64,000 bases of DNA from Lutjanus erythropterus (GCA_020091685.1 CM034606.1:23514695-23578694), one strand, 5' to 3'. Shown: positions 1 through 13,327, numbered from the stretch's first letter. Notes: generated by a model from the letters alone, not told the origin. Program-made: numbers and translations.

Positions 1-560
1 CTGCCAGATGGAAGGACTTCACACAGATGCTGGCAGCTTTCCAGAGACAGTGAGAGCTGTAGATTTCCTCCACGGCTGGGAGCTGTATCTCAATGATCTT
101 CTGTGCGCTAGAGACAACCCGCTGAAGAGCTTTCCTATCAGCTGCTGTGCAGCAGAGATACCACACGGAGCTGCAGTATGTTAGGATGATTATAGAAGGT
201 CACCAGCAGCTGTTGGGGCAGACCAGCTTTCTTCTGCATCCGCATGAAAACAGCTGTTGCTTTGATTTCCTGCCATCCGTCAGTGGTGTTAGTGGACACA
301 CTGGTGAGGTCCTCTGAGAGGTGAATACCCACATACCTGAAGCTGGACACTCTCTCCACTCTGTCTCCGTTAATGAAGACTGGGACGTACTTAACATTCT
401 ATGACCTTCCAAAGTTGATGATTAGCTCTTTGGTCTTTATGGTAATGAGGGGCTGTTGGAGATCCCCACAGTCACTGCTGTCTCATCTGCAAACTTAATG
501 ATGGTGTTAGTGGCAACTGCAGGAACACATGACCGTGTGAAGAAGGACTAGAGGATAGAT
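1..560 (-). mobile_element. Decayed LINE reverse-transcriptase C-terminal fragment
   Basis: Minus-strand translation gives a run typical of the region after the catalytic Asp pair in fish non-LTR retrotransposons: KTKELI near 410-445, then FINGDRVERVSSFRYVGIHL near 315-385 and KKAGLPQQLLVTFYN near 190-240, followed by a frame-broken match to the ESILTYC...LQRVV segment. The reading frame is broken several times, and the element continues off the left edge. It resembles CR1/L2/Rex-type LINEs; the exact clade is not determined. Confidence 0.75.
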
Positions 561-2305
561 GGGGCTCAGAAGGGCCATTAGCTTTTTGAGGGCCCTATGC
601 AAAATGTTGTTTAGGGGCCCCTATTTTGTGAAACTATGGTGGGGGAATCCCAAATCTTTTAGGGCATGCATTTAAATTTTAAATGCATCAATCTGGTGCA
701 CTTTAAGTTGCCCCCCTGCAAATTAACCTGCGGAAAATGCTGAAAATTAGGAAACACTGGGGCTTCCCTACATAGAGAGACTCTCAAAAACTTACTGGAT
801 TTACTGAATCTGCTTTTTAACATCTGCCGTATGCGCATAAATGAGACAGATGCTGCATTTTCCTTTATATGTTTATTGCAATATTAGGAACACATTTGCT
901 CCTAACATAGCATTCATGCTATTTTCCAGACCACATACAATGTGAAAAAGTCAGCAAACTTTCCAAATCAACCCTATTATGAAAAATCTATTCAGGAACC
1001 CTTTGATATTTTCAAAGGAACACAATCTGCTGGTTGTTGTTAAAATGTATACATCCAGCACAGCCAGCACCATTTCTGTCCGAGGATGTTTGCAAACATA
1101 TACATGAACTTACAATTTTCCAACTTATCTAATTCAGGTTACTTACAACAGACTACAAAAATAATGGCAACAGCTAGTTGCTAGCATACTCTCAAGGTGT
1201 GCTCTCATGAAATGATGTAGTGATGTGATGTGTGACAGAGCATCCCCACTGATCTCTGGACTTACATTACACTGCTTGGGGCCCAATGCAACCACAGATA
1301 GCAAGAAATGGTCCTGGGTCTCAGTGGACATCATTGTGGTGTGCCAGTACTCAGAGCTGTAGTGGAGGACAGGTGGGACTCTGAGGACTCTGATGGGAAG
1401 AAAAAAGTTATCCTAACAATAAAAGGAAGAAGAGTTAGATTTTGAAGGACCTCAGTGCAGTTTCATTTGTTTCTTGACTTCTTCTCCCTCAGGCTCTGAC
1501 ACACAAGATATTTGCTGCTTTTATTGCAGTGTCCATTTCCCCCAGGTAAATACAAAATTTAGTTTTGGTCTTAGAGGATATCAAACTCTTGGTAAGTTTT
1601 CTTTTGGTGAAGAACTTGTTTATAGAAGAAGAATTCTTCTATCTTTGTACGGACTACAGTTTAGCACAGTCCTGATGTTAGCAGAACTCTGTTTTTTTCA
1701 GTATAGTTGTTCAGTCTGGACTAACAGACCAACATTACCATCCCTAGAAACGCACAGCTAGAGTGAAAATGTAAACATGATTTAATTGTTATCAAACAGC
1801 AGTCTGTATCTTAAAAGGGGACTGTTTGATCTCACAGGTTTACCATCTGGCAGGAATGATAAAATGTTTGCTGAGGGTAACGTTTACACCCAAACATTTC
1901 CACTGATATCACAAACATGCTGTTTCCTTTTCCTCATTTTATCCATTAGTCCAAACAGCCTTTTGAAACTGGTGATTTTTTTGTGATTGTATTATTATAA
2001 TCCAATATTTGTATTGGTGCTTCTACATTGTTTTAGCGCAGAAAATGTCTGCAGAAATGTCAGAAATGTCTGCCTTCTCTCAAATGAAACTAAATGGCTC
2101 TCAAAAAAAAACCTCAAAAGCAATGTCTCTTTCCAGAAATCATGACCCACTTACTCAAGATAATCCACAAACCTTGTTGTGAGCACTTTTATGTAGAAGC
2201 TATTGTCTTTCTATATAAGGGCGACTGGTATCTCCAAAACTCAGCAGCTCACACCAAAACAAGATGAATAAATAGCACTACAGCCCAGAAGAAAAAATAT
2301 GTATT
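561..2305. other. Gene-free 3' flank, no clear feature
   Basis: The AT-rich stretch has no supported gene. Around 575-640 a GGGCC...GGGGCCCC-rich piece looks like a transposon scrap. At 667-687 lies a perfect inverted repeat (10-base arms, one-base loop: TGCATTTAAA and TTTAAATGCA). Open frames near 1474-1986 have no recognisable domain. Confidence 0.5.
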
Positions 2306-2308
2306 ATT

Positions 2309-2333
2309 GATTTTGGGGTGAACTGTCCCTTTA
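2309..2333. mobile_element. Single terminus of a TTAA-type short element
   Basis: The sequence GGGGTGAACTGTCCCTTTAA is a terminus found on many fish non-autonomous elements that end in AGGG next to TTAA. I could not find the opposite end, so this is probably a truncated copy. Confidence 0.35.
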
Positions 2334-2339
2334 AGTGTA

Positions 2340-5300
2340 AATGACACAAACTTTTTCAAACCAGTGTCTCCTGTGTTGAATAAGTTTTTATTGTCAAAGC
2401 TTATTTGCAGCTCCAGTCCCCTGCTGGGAACACTGCACTTTGGATAATTACCTGACTTTTGCACAGGTTCTTCTTTTTCAATTTCACCTTTTCTTTTTTA
2501 TCATTAACATGTTGCTTGCTGAGCTGAGTCATCTCGTTTTTCTTGTTGTTTCTCATTAGGGTTGCACAGTGAGTGAAAAGAGAGCAGAAGGAAGCAGAAT
2601 GCAATAGTCATAGTAATAGCTGTGGCTGTGCCGTCCTCAGCAGACCACAAGCTATCACCAGACATACGGTCATCTGGGTGGCTACACAAACCCCTCATAC
2701 ATAAAAACATTGGATTTTTCTGCCTTTTATGTTTCTGCTTTTGTTGCGAAAGATTAACAGCTATTTTCTTGCTCTTCTTCTGGGTTTTTGTACATTGAAA
2801 ACCGAGTTTGCTTTATGCTCCCATGAGCCACACAAAGATATTGCCTGAGCACATGTGGGAAAAGGGATGGGTTGTCCTTAGATGTTGGTGGTTGTTTGTG
2901 CTTTTATGTGATCAGTCTGTGATGAATAGAAATAAGTTGAAATCAGAGACAATCAGATAAGTGTGCTGTGATAATGGGACTCTATAAAAGCAGAGTAAAA
3001 TAGCCTTCAGAGGTTAATTTCCACTGACATGCTCAAAGCTCGTCACTCAAGTCATCGTAAGAAATTAAGGCACGGAAAATGCATCACGATATAAGATCAC
3101 CTCTTTGAGGTTCACCTTCATGTGTGATCAAACTAGACAGGATATCTATTCAGTGAGGTCCCTCGAGGACTATTCATGGCTATCGACTGTCTCTATAGCT
3201 CACCCGCTCGGCAGAAAAGTACCTGATGAGAATAACTAGGAATGAAGGATAACAGTAATAAGAGAAGACGATACATTTATCACACTGCTCCACAGAGATC
3301 TACAGGGACAGACATCACGTGTCTGATAGCGAGTCCTGTCTGATGCTGCTGGGAGTGAGGTCAAAGCCATTTGACACTGTAACTGAGAGAAAAAAGCGAG
3401 CGTGCCCACAGGATCTTGTGAGCCTTGATTAGTTTCCATAACCTTTTTCTTGGGGTATAGTGCAACATAAAGTTTGAGATATAAAACTGGATTGCATCTC
3501 CAGTCGTCCCCTTGTCATGAGAGAAGCTGAATGAACAACAGGAGCACCAGACAGCTGAAAAGATGTGGGACTAACATCAGAATGAGAATAAAGGTACAGT
3601 TATATGTGTGTAATTAATCCTCTGACATCCATTTGAAGCAGGAGAAATGAGATACAAAGTGTGGGTGGGTGAGATGTGCTGTTAATACTGTGGTTACATT
3701 ATGCACCCCTTCATTATCTGTGTGTGTGTTGGATCATGAGAATTATTAACAAGCCTGTTTCTTGAATTTCCATTACACTTGAGTCTGTAGCTCTCGGTAC
3801 CTCAATATTCAATAGTTTGCATAACAAGCACTACATTTTAATTTGTGGACACACTGTGGAGCGTTGTAGCATTGTAACTGGACAAAAAAGGATTGTGGCC
3901 TTGCTTAACAAAGTACAACTTAGTTAGGTGGTAATCAAAGATGGATTTTGCTGGAGTACTACATAAACATTTCACAGGTCTCATAGGTTCCTTCAAATGA
4001 GCTGATATGAGACACTAAAATCACAGGAAGGATCTAGGAACTGATGATTTAATTTGGTACTAATTACTGGGAAAATAGAGACACTGTATGATACACTTCA
4101 GAGTAATTAATTCATATCAACTATGTTTTAGTGAGTGCACTGCAGATCAGCTGAAAATGGAAAAATCTGAAGGCAAGCATAAATGGAGAAAACATTTGCA
4201 GTAATAAATTAGTTATTAATGAATATGTATTTTGGTTTAACTTGAAATTGTGAATTTCTTTCAAGGAAAGTCATCTTGAAATCAACATGCTTTAGTGCTT
4301 ATGAACAAAACTCAGCTCGGGAATTTGACTCTATTAAGATGCTTAGTTCTTTACAAGAATTTTCTTCTGACATATACAGGAATATTATTGACCTTTGATA
4401 AGTCTGGGGGAGACTGAGCCAGCAGAGGCTGAGATATCCTGATTTATGGGGCTGACTCACAGCAGCCTTACTCAGTCCAGAACTGAACCCTGAAGCATTT
4501 ACCCCCTTGGTGCGGTTCGTTTGGGTGAACGCCATTCTCAAACTCTGGTCAGCCTCGAAGGAATGGTCTCAGAGTGCTTTCAAGTGAACTCTGGAGCAGT
4601 TCATTACTGGTGTGAATATCAATTGAACGAGTCGCTGAAGCGTACAATTGTGTGTGTCATTTTGTAGGTTAAAAAACATTTTCTCTTTTTGTTTTTGTGA
4701 CTAGTGAGCAAGTAAACACGAATATCTATTAAACCCCATGCCCCGCTTTGTAATGCAGGCTTTTATTTTAAAGAAATCTTGCCTTAAACAGCTACAATGA
4801 CACTAAAGAACTGTTTTCACATGCTGAGCAGTTCTCCCTGAGAACTAAACTTACCTTCATATGTGAAATCAGGTGCTCCTTTAAAACAAGTGCAGAGAAG
4901 TGGGATTATCTAGCCTCACTTTACAACATACAACGTTTTCATCTTGAGCCTCTCCTTGATATAGAATATGTGTTCTGCAGAAATGATCATATTTCAGCCT
5001 GTTTAAGAACAAAACTAGTGTGTATCAGTGCATCTCCGAGATGTTTAAACCAACTACAGAAAGACCTTTTCAGTTGAAAGTGGCTCATTAATGTGAACCA
5101 GGTAGCGTGGAGGGTTTCTTCCCAGATGGTGTGACAAGTACTGTGTACAGTGCACATCAAGAAGAGCCCTTCAGCAAGGTACTGAGGTACTCAGACCGCT
5201 CCGACATCTGTGGAAAGATGCTCCAGAGGAAAAGGACACAAGTTTGTGTAGTGCACTGAGGTATTACTCACTCAGACCTGTGTGCATATATACTGTATCT

Positions 5301-5865
5301 GGATAAAGATTCAGTATACACTCTTTTCCTGTCATTTTTTTGTTTTTGCATTCTGCCACCAACCAGAAAGATATAGTTTATCTCACTTTTGCAGAGCTAC
5401 ACCTTTGGTTAAATAATAGTCACAGGGGCATGATAATGAAACTTTGATAGCCAATCTTTTAGTGAGTGGACCTGGGAAGTGCAAAGCAAAGCACTAGCAG
5501 GAGGAAAGGGTAATGAAATCAGGTGGATGGATGGGAATACTGCCTGACTGGATGGCTCCTGTGCCTCACAGTCTCGCTGAGTGATGGCCCAGTAAAAAAT
5601 GGAGTCAGCGATATTTCCAGTGATTTAAACCAACTGCCTAAGACGAAGCCCGTTCCCAACCACGAGGAGATGGAGGTAGAGAGAGAGAAGGAGTAAAAAC
5701 AATCTACACCCTGTTGGGCTGTTACAGCGACAGCTGGTTGGTCGATGGACAAACTGAAGCGGCTCATTGGTCAGGTGTCATATTGCTGGCTTTGCTGGAT
5801 GGATGCTTCATTGGCAGACAGAGTAATGAGGTGGATTGTGGCTTTACAGGGCTCTGCACTCTCAG
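2340..5865. other. Gene-free 3' flank
   Basis: No gene or RNA is supported. At about 4500-4640 a piece with GGTGCGGTTCGTTTGGGTGAAC and a later GGAGCAGTTCATTACTGGTG resembles an old fish DNA transposon whose ends share GGTTCGTT motifs; the match is weak. The rest shows no repeat or coding signature that I can identify. Confidence 0.4.
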
Positions 5866-5869
5866 AAAC

Positions 5870-6260
5870 AAAGGTGCTAATTAGAGCTAGGGTTCTTTGG
5901 TTTGTCTTCATCAAAGAAACCTTCTTTGGTTCCACACAGAATCCTTCTTTCTATCCAGAACCTTTCCACCTTCGAAGGGTGCTAACAAGAACCCCTTGTT
6001 TTACTGAGAACCTTTTTATATTATGGTACAAAGAACCCTTAACAAACCCTAGACGAAAACTTTCTTCAAGAATTTCACCAATACTTAAAAAAAATCTTTC
6101 ATAAAGGGTTCTTTTTATGAAAGGTTTTTTTTTAATGGAACCTTTTGTCTCAGTAATAACCCACTTTCTCCAAAAAAAAAAGGTTCTTTAGAAGCAAATG
6201 GGTCTCGGTAGAACCTCAGCCCTTCAGGAAAACCCTTCATGATCCCTTATTTCTAAGATT
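5870..6260. mobile_element. GGTTC/GAACC-rich non-autonomous element
   Basis: Variants of GGTTCTTT, GAACCTTT and AAGAACCC recur about every 20-40 bases in both orientations, so the stretch can fold on itself many times. This pattern (AAAGGTTCTTT...GAACC) is a widespread fish MITE-like repeat. An open frame of 119 codons at 5745-6104 crosses into it and is not a gene. Confidence 0.6.
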
Positions 6261-8895
6261 GTTCCCACTCATTTGCTAACTGGTACATTAGTTTGACCAA
6301 TAGTCTGGTTTGTTCATCTGTCTTACTTCCCATCTGTTTTCTCTGGACAATCCATGACTTTAATTTCCCGGCCACACCTGAGATTCTCTCCCCAGCGTGA
6401 GCCTCTCACCTTCCTGATGTGCTGTGAACCACACCAACAAAATGCAATGTTCCTTTCGGTCAGAGCCGCTTAGCCGTTCATCTAGGTGTGAAATAGCCTG
6501 AGGAAACTGCTGCTCTATGACAGTGGAGTTGCTCGGGTATCAAAGCCTGGAGGACTTAAATTGGATTTGGCACGACTCAGAACATACAATCTTACTCCTT
6601 CATGCGCTTGCTGTTTGAGGTTTCATAAAGGATTTGTGTTTATTTTCTCTTAAAAACTCATTATTTTCTCCATTGATCACATGCTGCCATCAGTCAAGAG
6701 CCTGCTCGCTTGAAGCTTTGGTTGTAACCAGAGCAAAGCTACTTGTAGCTGTGGCTGATAAAACAAGACTCTTGCCTTTGGCTGTTTCCCCTCAAGCTTT
6801 CAGAGCAAAACAGTAATGAATGAAATAACGACAACATCCAGAGTGACTACCTCAAATGATCAGGAATCCCATTTCAAATGAGTACAGATACAGAACTGAA
6901 TCTCATTATTTACACCATGCATGTTGCAGATACTGTGACATGATGCGTTGGCTTCTATTAAATATTATTATAATTATAAAGTACATCATTTACAGGATTT
7001 CAGTTCATTTCCCATAGACACTGGAGCTGCAATTGACCTATCTTGTCATGTCAACAAAAATGAAAAATAATTTGTGTATCTGCCCAGTAATTTGGATCCA
7101 CTTCAGTATGTTCTTCCTTGGCCATGCACCATGTTTCACGAAAATCAGGCCAGTAGTTTTTCTGCTGACTGACAAACCAAAAAATGAAAACATAACCTCC
7201 TTGGCTTAGGTAAATCATGGTGAACATGTGTGCAAAATAATTGTTTATATGCATAACAATAAGATGATTAACCATATCAAATATGTCCAAATCAGAGTGA
7301 ACAGAATGATCACATTTGCATATAAGTTATCAGCTGTTCCTTCTGTGCAAAACAGCATATTAGGATTTCATACAGGGAAAATAAATGGGGACACTATCAT
7401 AACTTATGTATGTTTTTTTTTTTTTTTTTTTTACAACAAAATCTTTTTCTAACCCTCTCATGAGATTTTTCTCCTCTGGACAAGAGGTCAATTAACTTTG
7501 GTTTGGTTGATTAGCTTTCTGTTAGACAGGGGCAGCTCCACAGCATCCCGTCTGAACAAGAGTGCGTCTCTGCAGGAAGAGGAGGCATTCAACGCCACTT
7601 GATAATAATCGCTGTGACAGGACTAATCACGCTGCCAACTCCAATAACAGAAAGCCTGGCTCCCCGACAACCTTACACATGACAAGACAGAGTTGAAGGC
7701 ATGTACGCAGACATACATGCCACAAACACACCCACGCACCCCTGAGACCGCGGTGATGATGTTTTCTCTCACAGACACTGATGTAAGCAACTCATGCTTG
7801 AATCCACTGTGACCTCACAGATCGTCCGGGTTGATGATGTTCACACATGACTTTTTGAGAACATTTGCTTTTTAAGCAAAATCTGAAGTGAGATTCTCTG
7901 ACAACCGCTCACATTTCGGAAACAGCCTCCATAAGTCATTTTTTAAAATCAAAGCTTACTTCACGGCAATCATGGAAATCCCAGTCCCAGTGTGAAAAAA
8001 ATGAAATGGTGTGGGAACAGGCTTCAGTCCATTTTAATGACGTCTTTCACTTCCTCTCACCACTTGGTAATGCATATAGCACCATATGTCAAGGGAGTGG
8101 CCACTTGCTGAGTGAGGGGACAGGGTCAGAGAGGAGCAGAGGGCCGAAAGTGAAACACATCTGCCCTCAATCATGCCTAATAATTAAGAAAAATACTCAA
8201 TTAGCTTACTTTAATATAAGTCCTTGTGTGCATAAAATGTAACAGAATTAAATGACAAATTGCTCATAATTATATTATTCAATATACCCCTATGCTTTGT
8301 GAAGAAAAAAATCATGGACGGTTACATTGCATGTGCTCTTTGTGTCTTAGTAATTGCTCTCTCATTCCCTCAGCCCTCAATCTGTCAATCTCACATAACT
8401 CCATTTGAGTTTCCAGCAGTTTCCAAGGGTTTCCCACAGGGGAAAGTGCAAAGGAAAAAGCAATTTCCTTCTTCACAGACAAGGTGGACATTTATCTTGT
8501 CAAACACAAACGCTGTACTAATTCCAGGGCTCTGGTATTGTGCAGATGCAAGCTCACTGGCCATTCATGTAGATTATAGTGAAAGAAGTTTAGACCCTGG
8601 GGTTTGGAACCTGTTGCTTCAGAGCACCATGCAGATCTTTTGACCCTCTCCAGTGGCAGCCTCCATATGGCTTTGACAAAACGTTATACGGAAATGAATA
8701 CCAGCTCTTTTTTTTTTACCTTTGAAATTTCATTTCATTCATTGCTGTAGACCTAAAGTAAGTCTTACATTCTTCAATTGTAGATTTTGCCAGTGGAGTC
8801 TCCCTATGTTAGCCATGGATGCCAAATCCAAAAGAAGAAATGCCTCCATGGAAAACAGAAAATTTACTAGTTGTGGCTACAGACAGATTTTCTAT
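6261..8895. other. Gene-free 3' flank with a T20 run
   Basis: A T run occupies 7413-7432. The stretch 7440-7750 has a more even base composition, including GTCAATTAACTTTGG and GATTAGCTTTCTG, and could be a conserved non-coding element. I see no gene; the 127-codon frame at 8260-8643 has no recognisable domain. Confidence 0.4.
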
Positions 8896-8899
8896 TCTT

Positions 8900-9085
8900 T
8901 TTTTTGTCTCTTTTGGTGGTAAAGGTTGTAGACCCCTGCTTAAGGCCTAATGATAAATGAAAATATAAGAAAATAGCTTTTTATTAATTTCTATATAAGT
9001 GTTTTTGTTAGCGCCTCAGAGACCCACTACAGAGAGGCAAAAGAGCCACATGTGGCTCTGGAGCTGCAGGTTGCTGACCCCTGCA
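8900..9085. mobile_element. Two hAT transposon termini in the same orientation
   Basis: GGTAAAGGTTGTAGACCCCTG (ending about 8939) and GCAGGTTGCTGACCCCTG (ending about 9082, preceded by GAGCCACATGTGGCTC) both resemble the CAGGGGTCxxCAACC terminus of Charlie/Zaphod-type hAT elements. The first looks like a left end read backwards, the second like a right end. Both point the same way, so they do not form one intact element. Confidence 0.6.
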
Positions 9086-12000
9086 CCAGGTACACCTGTT
9101 CATTTACTGCAATGACAAGTCAGAATTGCTTCTGTGACATTTCAGTCCACAGTGGAATATAAATCAGCAAACTGCCTGTCGTTGTTACATCCATCCCCAG
9201 ATAGTGTTGCAAGTCACTCCAGTAATGGGGTAGGTTTTAACAACAGAAGTCTTGGTTTTTGACATTAACTCAAATAATCTGCGGTTGTTTAATATATGTC
9301 CACGTGAGTTTTATTTGTAGTCGACAAATATGGGTACAGTGTATAAGCGTTTGAGAGAGCTAGCATGAACAACCACTGAGTTACTTTTGCTCAAAGAAAA
9401 AGTGTTACTATCATCCCCAGTCTCCCCTAAAGACACTGAGCTGATGCAGCACTTTATAAACTAAACTAAATAAATACAGAGATCACCTAATGTTATGATG
9501 ATAGTTATTTTTACATTGCAGCAATCATTTGGTAATAACTTATAGTTCTAGGAGGTAACATGTGATTGATGGGAAGACGGCTCCAGCCTCATATTAACGG
9601 CTGAGTTATGTCTGCCCCGGTCTTACAAGATATATTTTCCTCGTAATTCACTTTTAGTGTTTGTTATTTGTACTCTTATCTCTGAGTGTACAGAGAAGCT
9701 GTGTCGCATTTCAGTTGACTTGTATTTGAAGAATGGACACACCACAGCGCAGATGATACTTTATTCGGAAGCAACAAAAAAGGCATTCAGTGAGATTCAG
9801 AATTACATTTTATGCCACTGCACTGATATAACAGTATGTATTGTGTCATCCACAAAGTATAAATTAAAGTCTGTACATTAGATTACAAGAAATGCCATTT
9901 TAAGGAGAGTCATTGAGGCATAAATCATGTAAAAACAAAAAGAGGGTTTAATATTTTTATATATATTTCTTTAATTTAATTTAAATTGATCTTTCAGAGT
10001 ATATTCTGTATGGAGCAACAAATGCTGCCTGCTGCAAAAATGTGTCTTCACGTACGCATTGGGTTAATGCCAAATGTCACCTTTTGTGCCAGACAGTGTG
10101 TGTTATGTTCATTTTCTTGTTCTTTTTCACAGTGAATAAATATCATTACCATAACTGACAGTTTGCCAATGACAACTGTGACAACTGTTGCTGGCATATT
10201 TTATCAGCTGTAGCTAAATAGCTAATTAAGCTAATGTTAATCTCAATGGTTTGTTGAAAACATTTTCTAGCTGACTTGTTTTAAAATGAAAATATTGAAA
10301 ATAGCGAGTGAAAAGAGTGACGGTAAAGCTGCATGTCTCCTAGGCCAAGGTTCAGCGTCTTTGTCAGTCAATGTTCGATGGGAGATATGAAAATGAAGAA
10401 AAATAATTATTCTGGGACTAATTAGCTCCTAGTTTTGTTTGTATGATCCTTAAGAATATAAGATCAGACTGTGCATTCTAGCATAACCCAGTTTAGCTGC
10501 TTAGCTATAGCCTACAGGCTTTTTTGTAGTTTGAAACAGTATGATTTCACTTTTAATATGTTTGGCAAATGTAACAGTCTTAGCAGGTGATGTTGGCAGG
10601 ATTTGCTGGAGTGCACACTTCCCCAAATGCAAACCCAATCCACTCCTTGGCCTTGGAAGCAAAAGTCGGTTGCTACTGTAGTAAGACAGGTAGCCAGATG
10701 TACTAAATATTGCACATCTGTACTTACAGATATGGGAACCTTAGTACCAAGTCACTTAACCGGCATTTCTAAAGAGATTACTGTAATGACCATGTGCAAA
10801 CCCAGGACTGTGTTTACTGAGTCACACATCAGGTGCCAAATATTTTATCCCTTTTTCTTCAGTCTTGACCTGAAATGCATTACATCGCTTAAAAAGATGA
10901 CAACTGGCTCCTCAAAATTTCTTTTGAGCACATTATGTATTTTGCAAGATGAGACATGTTGTAGGGTGCACTTGAAATACAACATGTGAGAATGCAGATA
11001 TAGTTGCTTTTAACTATGCATATGCATGAACATGATGGCTGCTTTGCATATCCTGCATCTGTTTAGGGCAATGGTTGTGCACATTCTTAAATACCAACAC
11101 AATATGTAGCCTATGTGTACATGAATGCATGGTTAAAAAGCAAGTATATCTCTGGCCAAACACGTGATGCTCCATATGAGCCAAACTCAGCTGCTGTTGT
11201 TGACAATTTTCAACAGCTATTTTGGAACTGGTGGCCTGTAAAAATGGAAATAATAACAACCTACTGTATATTTGTTCCTAATTTACCAAAAGCAGTGATA
11301 CCAAAAATAGACTGACTCTATGTACAGCATGAAATTGTCGTACATAAGTTTTCAGTCAAGATATACATGAAACAGACTATAAAGTTAAACTCTGCATACA
11401 TTTTAGATTCACAATTTAAGGTTTTACATACATTATTTTCTGATTAATATACAGTACATCTCTTCAATTAACAAGGCAGATTCAATATGACAAAGGTTAT
11501 ATTTAAAAGCACAATGACTTGCCGGTCCACCACCATCATCAGTAATTCTGGCAAATTCATGATTTCATGTTTATAAAAAAGCAACAGAATACATACAATA
11601 ATTTACAGACTGGGAAATTAATACATTCATGTTCATCTTTACAGATTGCTAAAAAAATACTGGTACACAGAATATCGATTAGAGCTACTGTAAAGGCAAC
11701 TGGCAAGTATAGCATACAGCACAACACGTATAAGCACAAGCAATTCTAAATATTACAACAGATGTACAATCCTGCTTGGCTCACAAGTGACTCCACTTGA
11801 ACTCATATCTGAGTAATGGCTGTTGAGTTGTGGTTAATCATACACTGGTAGTGCCATATGTTCACACTATACTATATGCCACAATAGCATGCTCTGTGCA
11901 AACAGGTTGATGCATCTTCTTTGCTGGTTTATAGGATCCACAGTTCAGCACAAAAATCCAGAGTGATAAACGCAGCTGATTTTCCCTCCGTACATTCAGA

Positions 12001-12086
12001 CGTTTGTCAAGTTCAGTACAAAGAACATAGAGTGCTCTACTCTCTGTTTACTCAAGAATCAATCCAATAACAAGGTAGAAAATGTC
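9086..12086. other. Gene-free 3' flank; 11.2-12.05 kb has 3' UTR-like texture
   Basis: No coding exon is supported. From about 11240 to 12050 the sequence is AT-rich, unique-looking and broken by stops in all frames, which would suit a long 3' UTR of oprm1 on the minus strand, but I did not find a convincing minus-strand polyadenylation signal. This is conjecture. Confidence 0.3.
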
Positions 12087-12540
12087 TTTACTGGGATAAT
12101 ATAACAATAGAAAGTGAAATATAGGATAGGATAGGGTAGGATAGGATAGGATAGGATAGAATAGGATAGGATAGGATAGGATAGGATAGGGCAGGGCAGA
12201 ACATGAGAGGAGAGGAGAGGAGAGGACAGGGCAGGGCAGGGTAAGGTAGGGTAGGGTAGGGCAGGGCAGAACAGGGTAGAGTAGTGTAGGATATGGTAGG
12301 GCAGGGCAGGGCAGGATAGGGTAGGATAAGATGAAGACAAGAGACAATGAGTGATATTTCTTTACTGCAATAATATAACAATAGAAGTGAAGATAGGATA
12401 GAATAGGGAATTGCAGGGCAGAACAGGAGAGGAGAGGACAGGACACTGTAGGACAGGGCAAGGCAGGGTAAGTTAAGGCAGGGCAGGGCAGGGCAGGGTA
12501 GAGCAGGGTAGGGCAGTATGGTTGGATAGGATGAAGACAG
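12087..12540. repeat. Duplicated pentanucleotide minisatellite (ATAGG / GGGCA units)
   Basis: Plus-strand units of ATAGG grade into GGGCA, GAGGA and GGGTA. The block occurs twice: a near-identical leader (ATAATATAACAATAGAA) starts at about 12098 and again at about 12370, and each copy ends near GATGAAGACA. Minus-strand frames of 93 to 202 codons rich in Pro/Leu/Ser/Tyr arise because the pentamer lacks stops there, not because of a gene. Confidence 0.93.
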
Positions 12541-13222
12541 GAGGCAATGAATGAGAAGTCCAAAATAGGATACCAGCCAGTAACCTCCATAAATCCACAT
12601 TTCCTACAGTCAAAAACCATCTTCTCACACATGCCAACAATTGAAAAAGAAAACATCAGGAGGTAAAGTGATACACTGACTTATGGAGTCATATGGACTC
12701 TGCAAACACAGGACAAATTAATTGATCGTTTTTACAACATGAAGAATCAATGATAGGATGAGGGTTACAACAGGAAGCTTAGATCAATGAGGCAGCTTTG
12801 TACAGAGTAGACAGAACAAAACATCATCTTATTTGTGTCTTATGCAAGTGGCTTTTATACATCTGTCTATACATCTGTCTTTCTTGACTGCACATGTTCA
12901 GCCCTGTATAGCCTGTATTGTCATAGTAATAATAACAACAACAAAAACTCTGACAGACTTTTTCTTGTAAAGTTGTGATAGCGTTAATGCACAGTTTAGT
13001 GCAACAACTTCTTTAGGTGGGAGGCCATGTTATTGTGATGATGTTCTGTTTTCTGTTAAGACTAGCTTGACCCATTTCCCAATCTGTTTCATTAAGAGTA
13101 AAAGCCTTGCACAGCCATGCAGTAAGTAATAGTTAAACCGGTTGGCAGATGAATGGCCTGACCTGATGTTGAATGGTCTGTGCTATTTTATCTTTTTGCG
13201 TGTATGGTTTCAGTGTGTGTGG
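12541..13222. other. Gene-free 3' flank
   Basis: I see no gene, RNA or clear repeat here beyond ordinary AT-rich sequence. If oprm1 ends at the candidate exon near 13.3 kb this would be 3' UTR. Confidence 0.4.
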
Positions 13223-13327
13223 TCAGAGCCCTGTGGTGACCTGCGTGACCTCTGAGTTGAGATCGTCGTTGGCAACACCGCCACAACAGCGAGAGTCCAC
13301 CGACGACCCCTCCAAGGCTAGTCATAC
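13223..13327 (-). other. oprm1: Candidate terminal exon of oprm1 (weak)
   Basis: On the minus strand a strong acceptor (actttctctttgcag) is followed directly by GTA TGA. Spliced to the phase-0 donor at 14655 it would end the receptor at Gln389-Val-stop. After that stop the same frame stays open for about 32 codons with a coding-like composition beginning LEGSSVDS. The mammalian terminal exon begins LENLEAE, so the Leu-Glu is suggestive, but no acceptor sits in front of it in the right phase. The identity of the true last exon is not proven. Confidence 0.25.

Noticed and set aside
5745-6104. Plus-strand frame of 119 codons
   Set aside because: It runs into the GGTTC-rich repeat and has no domain.
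8390-8440. Minus-strand LETQMEL frame as the oprm1 terminal exon
   Set aside because: The Leu-Glu is attractive, but no AG acceptor precedes it and the frame is otherwise unremarkable.
12048-12656. Minus-strand frames of 93, 170 and 202 codons rich in Pro, Leu, Ser and Tyr
   Set aside because: They are translations of the pentanucleotide minisatellite, open in several frames at once, with no domain.
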